From NCBI GenBank assembly GCA_947458985.1, contig CANHBA010000012.1:1-22951 (forward strand): a stretch of DNA of 22,951 nucleotides, in the 5' to 3' direction. The notes beneath the pieces are model-generated. The model was not told the DNA's origin. It searched no databases and worked only from the letters and a program-made list of their open reading frames with translations. The DNA is from Flavobacteriales bacterium (GTDB taxonomy: Bacteria > Bacteroidota > Bacteroidia > Flavobacteriales_D > Crocinitomicaceae). Positions 16,439-22,951 of this stretch are shown here, piece after piece. The position numbers and the translations under genes are program-made. The stretch's first letter is position 1; each line of letters starts with the position of its first letter.

Positions 16439-19072
16439 GTGTCTAAGCAAAGTGCAGAAAAAAGTTCCGAAACGCCCTTGATGAAGCAATACAATCAAAT
16501 CAAGGCGCGCCACCCCGAAGCCATGTTGCTCTTCAGGGTCGGCGATTTCTACGAAACCTTCGGTCAAGATGCCGTCAAAGCTAGCAGGATACTTGGCATT
16601 ATACTTACCAAAAGGAAAAACGGTGCCGCTGCCGACATGGAGCTCGCTGGTTTTCCGCACCACTCCCTAGAAACTTACCTTCCCAAATTGGTGAGAGCCG
16701 GCCAGCGCGTCGCTATTTGCGATCAGCTTGAAGACCCCAAAATGACCAAAACAATCGTTAAAAGAGGGGTAACCGAACTCGTTACGCCAGGGCTTGCCTT
16801 TAATGACCAAGTACTGGATCAACGCACCAACAACTTTTTGTGTGCCTTACATCTTGAAAAAAACGAGGTTGGTGCTGCCTTTCTCGATATCTCAACAGGC
16901 GAATTTCTCGTTGCACAAGGCACGTCGAACTATATAGACAAACTCATTAGCGGTTTTCGGCCAACCGAAATCATCTATCAAAAAAGCAAGGCCAGTGCCG
17001 TTCACGAACTCTTTGGCAACGATGCTTTTCATTTCAGACTCGAAGAATGGGTTTTTGGCTCTGATTTCGCCAACGAACAACTCAACAAACACTTCGGCAC
17101 CAAATCTTTAAAAGGTTTTGGACTCGACAACCAAGAACTTGCTATAATTGCGGCTGGTGCGGTGTTCCATTACCTCTCTGAAAACCAACAACAACAACTC
17201 GGACACATAACCGGTATATCTCGCATTGCCCCAGACCGCTATATGTGGCTAGACCGCTTTACGGTGCGCAACCTTGAGCTCATCCATTCGCCGCACGAAA
17301 ACGCCATCACGCTTTCGCATGTGCTCGACAAAACCAAAACCCCAATGGGTGGGCGCTTGCTCAAGCGTTGGTTGGTGCTTCCTCTCAAAGACCGCAAACC
17401 TATAGAAGAAAGGCACCAAGTTGTGGCTGCTTTAAAAGATGTACAACCCATCCACGACGACCTCGATGCCCGTTTGCGCGAAATCGGCGACCTCGAACGG
17501 CTCATTTCTAAAGTTGCAGTTGGGAAAATCAATCCCAGAGAGGTTCAGCACCTCAAACGCACACTGCAGCAAATTCAGCCCATTCACGAGCTACTTAGCC
17601 CCTTGCAGAACAAAAGTCTGCAAACACTCTTACAAAACCTAGACGCCTGCCAGCAACTCATTGAACTCGTTGACAACGATCTAACTTCGGAGCCAGCGGT
17701 TCAAATAGGAAAAGGTCCGGTCATCAGAGAAGGCAAAAATGCAGATCTAGATGAGTTGCGCGCCATCTCGACCAACGGCAAAGACTACCTTGAGCAAATT
17801 CAAGAACGCGAAATCCAAGCTACCGGCATTTCAAGCCTTAAAATCGCCTTTAACAACGTATTTGGATATTATATCGAAGTGCGCAATACGCATAAAGACA
17901 AAGTACCCGACACCTGGATTCGCAAACAAACTTTGGTTTCGGCAGAGCGCTATATCACCGAAGAACTCAAAGAATACGAGCAAAAAATACTTGGAGCAGA
18001 AGAGAAAATTCTCAAAATCGAACAACAAATCTACCAAGAGCTCATTTTTGCCATGGCCGACTTCATTGGCCCGATTCAAAAAAATGCGCAGCTCCTCGCA
18101 CAACTCGACTGCCTTTTCTCCTTTGCAAAAGTTGCACTTTCTCAAAACTATTGCTTACCAACACTCACCGACGGCCACGAGCTCAGCATCAAAGAAGGTA
18201 GGCATCCGGTCATCGAACAACGCTTGCCCATTGGCGAAAGCTACATTGCCAACGACATCCACCTCGACACCGACAGCCAACAAATCATCATGATTACCGG
18301 GCCCAACATGAGTGGTAAAAGTGCCATTCTTCGGCAAACTGCCCTTATTGTGCTCATGGCTCAAATTGGTTGTTTTGTACCGGCAAGTTCTGCTCAAATT
18401 GGCATCGTCGACAAAATCTTCACAAGAGTTGGGGCCTCTGACAACATTTCTTCAGGTGAATCTACCTTCATGGTCGAAATGAACGAAACGGCAAGCATCC
18501 TCAACAACGTATCGGAGCGCAGCCTCATTCTTCTCGACGAAATTGGCCGTGGCACCAGCACCTACGACGGCATCTCCATTGCTTGGGCCATTGCCGAATA
18601 CCTCCATGAAAACCCGAAAGCCAAGGCCAAAACATTATTTGCGACCCACTACCACGAACTCAACGAAATGGCCAACCGTTTTGAGCGCATTCACAATTTC
18701 AACGTGAGTGTCAAAGAACTAGGCTCAAAAGTGCTCTTTCTTCGAAAATTAGTGGCGGGCGGCTCGGCGCACTCTTTTGGTATTCATGTCGCCAAACTTG
18801 CTGGTATGCCCGCGCCTGTTGTAAAGCGCGCAGAAGCCGTGCTCAAAGACCTAGAGGCCAGCCACGCAAGTGTGGGTAGCGGATCTAACAAAAAAGCTAG
18901 CAAGCCAGCGGTGCAGGCCATTGCCCAAGATGTACAATTGAGCTTTTTTGCACTCAATGATCCCGTTTTGCAACAAATTCACGACGAGCTCGTCCAGACC
19001 GACATCAATTCCTTAACACCCGTAGAAGCACTGCTCAAACTCAATGAAATTAAAAAACTCACCGGTGCGTAA
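16439..19072 (+). CDS. mutS: DNA mismatch repair protein MutS
   Basis: MutS binds mismatches and small loops and recruits MutL. The 877-residue protein contains the mismatch-reading Phe-x-Glu motif in GDFYETFG near residue 34, connector and lever domains, and the ABC-type ATPase with Walker A GPNMSGKS (621-628), the ESTFMVEMNETASIL signature region and Walker B LILLDEIGRGTSTYDG, followed by THYHEL. The start is GTG at 16439: an in-frame TAA at 16427 rules out an earlier start, and the next ATG (residue 15) would remove the short basic leader usual in Bacteroidetes MutS. The C-terminal region ends with the helix-turn-helix block and LTPVEALLKLNEIKKL. The 3' end overlaps the next gene by 8 bases. 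Confidence 0.97.
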   Translation: MSKQSAEKSSETPLMKQYNQIKARHPEAMLLFRVGDFYETFGQDAVKASRILGIILTKRKNGAAADMELAGFPHHSLETYLPKLVRAGQRVAICDQLEDPKMTKTIVKRGVTELVTPGLAFNDQVLDQRTNNFLCALHLEKNEVGAAFLDISTGEFLVAQGTSNYIDKLISGFRPTEIIYQKSKASAVHELFGNDAFHFRLEEWVFGSDFANEQLNKHFGTKSLKGFGLDNQELAIIAAGAVFHYLSENQQQQLGHITGISRIAPDRYMWLDRFTVRNLELIHSPHENAITLSHVLDKTKTPMGGRLLKRWLVLPLKDRKPIEERHQVVAALKDVQPIHDDLDARLREIGDLERLISKVAVGKINPREVQHLKRTLQQIQPIHELLSPLQNKSLQTLLQNLDACQQLIELVDNDLTSEPAVQIGKGPVIREGKNADLDELRAISTNGKDYLEQIQEREIQATGISSLKIAFNNVFGYYIEVRNTHKDKVPDTWIRKQTLVSAERYITEELKEYEQKILGAEEKILKIEQQIYQELIFAMADFIGPIQKNAQLLAQLDCLFSFAKVALSQNYCLPTLTDGHELSIKEGRHPVIEQRLPIGESYIANDIHLDTDSQQIIMITGPNMSGKSAILRQTALIVLMAQIGCFVPASSAQIGIVDKIFTRVGASDNISSGESTFMVEMNETASILNNVSERSLILLDEIGRGTSTYDGISIAWAIAEYLHENPKAKAKTLFATHYHELNEMANRFERIHNFNVSVKELGSKVLFLRKLVAGGSAHSFGIHVAKLAGMPAPVVKRAEAVLKDLEASHASVGSGSNKKASKPAVQAIAQDVQLSFFALNDPVLQQIHDELVQTDINSLTPVEALLKLNEIKKLTGA

Positions 19073-19913
19073 TCTTTTATTTCTCTACCTCCTATTGCTC
19101 TTTACAGGTTGTGCAATTGATGAAGCACAACCTCAAAAAGAAAAGCAGCTGACACTTGCCCAAAACTTCATGACGGCCAGTCAAAAAAAGGTCATGCTTA
19201 AAATCGCCAAGCGCCGCCATATAGACCTCACCATTCTTGAACTTTCAGCCAATTCCATTCGCAAAGCCATCAAAAAACGCCCTTGGGAGCCAGGCTTTGA
19301 CCTCATCATGTTAGACGGCATTGCAGCACAAAAATCTTTGACGGGCTTGTCTTTTCAATACCACAACCCTGCCTATGCAACCATTCCAATTGGAGTATCT
19401 TATGTTCCAGATTCCATTGTCAAGGTAAATCATTTTAAAGATCTTTCTGAGCAATATCTTTGGTCGGCAGCCGATGACAAAGCACTCACTATATTAAAAG
19501 CAAATCTTGCTTATGTATATCGAAATCGAGACAAAAACAAGCAACTCAACCAAGTTTATAAAGACCTGATGCGCGGCTTTAAAGATCACCAACTCGCTTT
19601 TGACAACTATCAGCTTCTGAATACGCTTTTAATATCTCGTTACGACACCTATTTACATGTCTTAAAGAAAGCAGCCAAAAGAAGACGATTTACCTTTGCC
19701 TTAGATAAAAAGAACCGCTTCTATTCCGATTACATGAGCCTTTCTATCATTGAACAAAGCCCGCAATACATCACGGCCAAAAAACTTGTACACTACCTCG
19801 ACTACATGCGCGACCACAAAGCGGCATTTCGAAATACATTTGGTATGGCTCAAAAACAAAAAGTGACACGACAGCCAACCGTTCAAACCTTACTAAAGTA
19901 CCTCGAGAAATGA
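19065..19913 (+). CDS. Unassigned lipoprotein, possibly a periplasmic-binding-protein fold
   Basis: From GTG 19065 the 282-residue product begins MRNLLFLYLLLLFTGC, a lipoprotein signal with the acylated cysteine at 16. The GTG is favoured over an in-frame ATG at 19044 because GTGCGTAA gives the same 8-base overlap seen between the pse genes, though the ATG cannot be excluded and also yields a lipobox. The mature protein is basic. The order FDLIMLDGIAAQKSL, then PIGVSYVPDSIVKVNHFKDLSEQYLWSAADD, loosely recalls type 2 periplasmic binding proteins of iron or spermidine transporters, in which an early 'FD(L/V)...D' strand and a 'P-x-x-x-x-DL' block occur. That is a weak inference; no family is recognised with certainty, and no transporter genes lie beside it. 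Confidence 0.7.
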   Translation: MRNLLFLYLLLLFTGCAIDEAQPQKEKQLTLAQNFMTASQKKVMLKIAKRRHIDLTILELSANSIRKAIKKRPWEPGFDLIMLDGIAAQKSLTGLSFQYHNPAYATIPIGVSYVPDSIVKVNHFKDLSEQYLWSAADDKALTILKANLAYVYRNRDKNKQLNQVYKDLMRGFKDHQLAFDNYQLLNTLLISRYDTYLHVLKKAAKRRRFTFALDKKNRFYSDYMSLSIIEQSPQYITAKKLVHYLDYMRDHKAAFRNTFGMAQKQKVTRQPTVQTLLKYLEK

Positions 19914-19946
19914 CACCTAAATGACACAGGTTCTTGTAGACTTGTT

Positions 19947-19954
19947 TAATTTTG
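19947..19954 (+). promoter_or_regulatory. -7 box for the bacilliredoxin gene; decides its start
   Basis: TAATTTTG is a perfect TAnnTTTG match, ending 14 bases before the ATG at 19969. Because it lies inside the reading frame that would begin at the ATG at 19921, it supports 19969 as the real start. No -33 TTG at normal spacing is seen. Confidence 0.6.
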
Positions 19955-19968
19955 TAAAAAAAAACGAT

Positions 19969-20382
19969 ATGTATCCAGCAGAACTTGTTCAACCCATGAA
20001 AGAAGACCTTACAAAAGTAGGGTTTGAAGAATTACTAGACGCTGCGGCCGTAGATGCTGCCGTTTCTGCCAACACCGACACACTTCTAGTGGTCGTTAAC
20101 TCTGTTTGCGGCTGCGCAGCTGGCAATATGCGCCCAGGAGTAAAACTCTCCATTCAACACGATAAAGCACCCGCAAAACTAACCACAGTTTTTGCAGGCG
20201 TAGACCAAGATGCAGTAGCACAAGCCAGAAAATATTTTTTGCCTTACCCGCCATCTTCACCTTCTATTGCGTTGTTTAAAGAAGGGAAGTTAGTTCACTT
20301 TCTAGAAAGACACCACATCGAAGGTGGTAGTGCCCAAATGATTGCGGCCAACCTTCAGGCAGCCTACGACGAATTTTGTTAA
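19969..20382 (+). CDS. BrxA/BrxB-family bacilliredoxin (YphP type)
   Basis: The 137-residue cytoplasmic thioredoxin-fold protein has the hallmark CGC motif (47-49) in VVVNSVCGCAAG, the APSSPS-like block (here PPSSPSIALF), LVHFLERHHIEG and a C-terminal cysteine (137), all as in Bacillus YphP/BrxA. In Firmicutes these proteins remove bacillithiol from oxidised proteins (debacillithiolation). Start 19969 gives MYPAELVQPM, the standard N terminus of the family; the ATG at 19921 would add 16 residues and would contain the promoter box. The last four bases, TTAA, are shared with the convergent hemW stop. Whether this organism makes bacillithiol cannot be read from the window. Confidence 0.9.
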   Translation: MYPAELVQPMKEDLTKVGFEELLDAAAVDAAVSANTDTLLVVVNSVCGCAAGNMRPGVKLSIQHDKAPAKLTTVFAGVDQDAVAQARKYFLPYPPSSPSIALFKEGKLVHFLERHHIEGGSAQMIAANLQAAYDEFC

Positions 20383-21497
20383 TCTAAACGAAAAAGAGCG
20401 GCTGCTATGCCATCAGCATGCAGCTTGCCTTCTTCGGTAAGGATCATTTTTTGATCGGCTAAAGTCAACCAATTTAAGCGCGCAAATTCTACAATTTGCG
20501 CGTTTTCTTTTATAGTAAAAGCTTCTTTTAAAGCTGTTAAATCCAAGCCCCAAACGGTACGCAAACCCAACAAAATTTGTTCGTTTCGGTACTCATTAGC
20601 ACTTAACGCTTCGGTCTGGTACCACTGCTCATTTTTGCCGACACCTTTCGTGTAAATGGTATTGTTGCGCACATTCCAACGCCGTTGGGTGCCATCAAAT
20701 GAATGCGCAGATGGTCCTATTCCGATATAGGGTAGAAATTTCCAGTAAGAACTATTATGCTTGGAATGTAAGCCCGGTAAAGAAAAATTAGAGATTTCAT
20801 ATTGCTCGAAACCAAAAGACTTTGCTTTGGTAAGCAATTCCAAAAACTGCTCGCTCTGCAGCACTTCATCTGCTGGTTGTAGTTTCTTTTTGCGCACTAA
20901 ATGATTGAGTGCTGTTTTGGGCTCAATGGTGAGGCAATAAGCTGAAAGGTGCTGTACGCCAAGTTTGAAAACAGCATCTAGGCTAGCTTGCCAAGCTGCT
21001 AAAGATTGACCCGGTAGGCCGTAGATGAGATCCACACTAATGTTGTCAAAACCCAACTGCTGGGCTAGCTTAATGCCGTCGAGGCCGTCGCTGACCAAAT
21101 GCGCCCGGTTCATCCATTGTAAGTCAGCATCAGAAAAAGTTTGTAAACCAATACTCAAGCGATTGATGCCAACAGACTTCCATATTGTTAAATTTTCAAC
21201 GGTGATGTCCTCCGGATTGGCCTCAAATGAAATTTCAGCATCAGGAGCAACGATGTAGTGTTGTCTAATGGTTGTAAAAATGAGGCAGAGCTCTGATTCC
21301 GTTAAAATGCTTGGCGTTCCACCTCCAAAGTAAATTGTTTGTATCGAGTTATTAGACTTCGTACTTCTCAATACTAGTTCTTGTACTAACGCACTTATTA
21401 AACTACTTCGGTAATTTTCAAAAGTAGTAGAGAAATGAAAATCGCAGTAAGTGCAGCGCTTGCGACAAAACGGGATGTGCAAGTATAGCCCACTCAT
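20379..21497 (-). CDS. hemW: Radical SAM haem chaperone HemW (coproporphyrinogen oxidase-like)
   Basis: The 372-residue protein opens YLHIPFCRKRCTYCDF, placing the radical SAM cysteines at 11, 15 and 18 (CxxxCxxC). YFGGGTPSIL, SFEANPEDIT, GINRLSIGLQTF, SVDLIYGLPGQ and the EQYEISNFSLPG and IGIGPSAHSF blocks follow the HemN/HemW pattern, with a short C-terminal HemN domain. It lacks the long N-terminal extension of true HemN, and the length fits HemW, which transfers haem to partners in respiratory complexes. Old annotation as oxygen-independent coproporphyrinogen III oxidase is probably wrong for this type. It starts 12 bases after the protease gene stop, so it may be co-transcribed, and its stop shares TTAA with the bacilliredoxin gene. 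Confidence 0.92.
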   Translation of the reverse strand: MSGLYLHIPFCRKRCTYCDFHFSTTFENYRSSLISALVQELVLRSTKSNNSIQTIYFGGGTPSILTESELCLIFTTIRQHYIVAPDAEISFEANPEDITVENLTIWKSVGINRLSIGLQTFSDADLQWMNRAHLVSDGLDGIKLAQQLGFDNISVDLIYGLPGQSLAAWQASLDAVFKLGVQHLSAYCLTIEPKTALNHLVRKKKLQPADEVLQSEQFLELLTKAKSFGFEQYEISNFSLPGLHSKHNSSYWKFLPYIGIGPSAHSFDGTQRRWNVRNNTIYTKGVGKNEQWYQTEALSANEYRNEQILLGLRTVWGLDLTALKEAFTIKENAQIVEFARLNWLTLADQKMILTEEGKLHADGIAAALFRLD

Positions 21498-21509
21498 ATG
21501 GTTGACGAT

Positions 21510-22951
21510 TTATTGCTTGACAAATTTCTTCTGAACTACCGAACCATTGTTGCCATTCAGTTGCAATAAGTAAGTACCTGCTGAAAGTTCTTGAATGTTG
21601 AGTTCTGCGCTACTTGCCTCCACTTCTCTTGTGAAAAGTAGTTTGCCACATACATCAAATATTTGAATAGTCATTTCTGCCTGATTGAACCAATTCACAT
21701 TGAGTTCAGACTGCGCAGGGTTAGGCGCCAAGGTAAAATTCAAAGCTGAGTTGTCGAGACCGGCGTCGTCGATATGGCGAACAACAGTGGCCAAGCTATC
21801 GCCAAAATCAGCAAATGCTAATGTAAAAATGCTTGTGCTATTATGATCTGCTAAAACTAGGTTGCCATCTATTCCGCCCCATTGGGATGCCCCCATGCCG
21901 TCTCCGTAGTAATCATAAATTACAAAAGTGTAACATTCAAAAGCAGTGAGCGGAATGTCGTAGTTATAGGTAGTGTTGTTTTGCAAAGGAGTAGTTGGGT
22001 CATTAGGTGCTGGGAAATTACCTGTACCAAAATTACCTGCAACACTTTCATTTCCTTCAGACCATACAACAGCACCTGCTGCATTGCGCAACTCAACATA
22101 GGTTTCGTCGGCATAATCGTCTGTTACCAGAGTTAGCTTTAATAAATCAATTGTTTCAGGTACTGCGCTAACGGTTGTGTTGGCTGTAGATTGATTGTTT
22201 AAAGCGTTTTCGTCTAGTGCCTGATTCGGATTACTTACGGTAGCCACAAATGTATGTGAGCCCGCTGCAAGCTGAACTGTTGGCAAAGTGATGGTTTGCG
22301 CTTGCCATTGATTGAGCGAACCAGACCAGTTGTATTGCTGCGCGGTGCCGTTGTCTATTTGGTAACTGATTTGAGCACTTGTAAGTGTTGTGGTGCCGAC
22401 ATTCAAGAGTGAAACGCTTGGCTGATAGTTGTCTGTGCAAAGTGCTTGAGCTGTTAAACTTGCACCTGAAACAGCTGCGTCTAAGGCAACCGTACTTGCA
22501 TTTGTTGGGTCAAAACCATCGATGAAAGCAGCACCTGAATTGGTTGGATCTAACCAAAACTTGAGTTGATTGGTGCTATTGCTACCTGTTGGTTCCCAAG
22601 AATTTGCAACTCTTCCGTAGTAGTCAGGGGCCGTTAAATTCTGACAAGATGCGCCGCCGCCCCACAACTGACCAATAATGCGGTGGTTTTGGTCAAACAA
22701 TGGAGATCCGGATGAACCTCCTTCTGTGGTGGTATTGCGGTCCCATTGAACAGTCCAAGTAGAATTGGCTTCTGTTGAACCCATTCCTTGAGATATAGAT
22801 GCAGGGTTGTCATCAAAAGAGATCTTCTTGATATCTCCGGATGGATGATGAATACTAACGGATGAAGTTGGAATTGCACCGGAGTTGTCCCAGCCAGAAA
22901 AATATGGATTGTAGTCGAGTGGAACTGTGCTATTGACCAAGCCTCCTGTAA
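21510..22951 (-). CDS. T9SS-secreted lysyl-endopeptidase-like serine protease, 3' part (5' end outside window)
   Basis: The frame is open to the right edge, giving about 479 visible residues and no true start. It begins within a trypsin-fold domain: FSGWDNSGAIP, IHHPSGDIKKISF and the nucleophile motif TEGGSSGSPLFDQNHRIIGQLWGG match Achromobacter lysyl endopeptidase (S1-type), with the catalytic serine being the second S of GSSGSP (about 22710-22712). The histidine and aspartate of the triad lie outside the window. Next comes a CARDB-like beta domain (about VSLLNVGTTTLTSAQISY to STANTTVSA), then a beta domain with YDYYGDGMG, and last an 80-residue type A T9SS sorting domain with LAPNPAQSELNV, IFDVCGKLLF and LSAGTYLLQL. 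It should be exported across the outer membrane, cleaved and anchored or released. Confidence 0.92.
   Translation of the reverse strand, partial: TGGLVNSTVPLDYNPYFSGWDNSGAIPTSSVSIHHPSGDIKKISFDDNPASISQGMGSTEANSTWTVQWDRNTTTEGGSSGSPLFDQNHRIIGQLWGGGASCQNLTAPDYYGRVANSWEPTGSNSTNQLKFWLDPTNSGAAFIDGFDPTNASTVALDAAVSGASLTAQALCTDNYQPSVSLLNVGTTTLTSAQISYQIDNGTAQQYNWSGSLNQWQAQTITLPTVQLAAGSHTFVATVSNPNQALDENALNNQSTANTTVSAVPETIDLLKLTLVTDDYADETYVELRNAAGAVVWSEGNESVAGNFGTGNFPAPNDPTTPLQNNTTYNYDIPLTAFECYTFVIYDYYGDGMGASQWGGIDGNLVLADHNSTSIFTLAFADFGDSLATVVRHIDDAGLDNSALNFTLAPNPAQSELNVNWFNQAEMTIQIFDVCGKLLFTREVEASSAELNIQELSAGTYLLQLNGNNGSVVQKKFVKQ

Noticed and set aside
17751..18293. 180-codon frame overlapping mutS on the same strand
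   Set aside because: It is an out-of-frame shadow of mutS with a low-complexity basic composition and no start context.
19921..19968. N-terminal extension of the bacilliredoxin to the ATG at 19921
   Set aside because: The extension contains the TAATTTTG promoter box and is not part of the family N terminus.

Overview
This window is ordinary-density bacterial chromosome from a member of the Bacteroidetes (Bacteroidota), most likely Flavobacteriales or a close relative. The clues are a C-terminal type IX secretion sorting domain, a DUF4270 lipoprotein, a half-length GlgA-like protein next to glmS, a YfhO-type membrane giant, a LysS with a C-terminal tail, and repeated TAnnTTTG-type -7 promoter boxes just upstream of start codons with no convincing Shine-Dalgarno sequences. 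No tRNA, rRNA, CRISPR array, insertion sequence or phage gene was seen, and no gene-free stretch exceeds 100 bases.

Layout. Bases 1-2747 (+) hold the end of a pseudaminic acid operon: the 3' end of pseF, a fused pseG-pseH gene and pseI, joined by 8-base overlaps. Bases 2730-9494 (-) hold a tight four-gene operon read leftwards: half-length GlgA-like protein, DUF4270 lipoprotein, glmS and a YfhO-family membrane protein. From the divergent promoter region 9495-9588, panC, panD and rfaE2 run rightwards to 11338. An AsmA-like gene (11340-13964, -) meets them end to end. lysS (14053-15756, +) and a SpoU/TrmH RNA methyltransferase (15807-16349, -) share a strong bidirectional terminator hairpin. 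mutS (GTG start) is followed by an overlapping unknown lipoprotein and a separately promoted BrxA/BrxB-type bacilliredoxin. hemW (20379-21497, -) lies downstream of a cell-surface or secreted lysyl-endopeptidase-like serine protease with a T9SS tail, cut by the right edge of the window.

How the genes work together. Several genes supply envelope chemistry: CMP-pseudaminic acid precursors (pse genes), glucosamine-6-phosphate (glmS), ADP-heptose (rfaE2), and candidate glycolipid or envelope maintenance functions (YfhO-like, AsmA-like, DUF4270). The rest is housekeeping: pantothenate/CoA synthesis, lysyl-tRNA charging, RNA methylation, mismatch repair, thiol redox control and haem handling.

No clearly undescribed system was found. 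The best candidates for new biology are the half-GlgA/DUF4270/glmS/YfhO operon (the GlgA-like protein lacks both the KxGG loop and the second GT-B half), the PseG-PseH fusion, and the unassigned lipoprotein translationally coupled to mutS.
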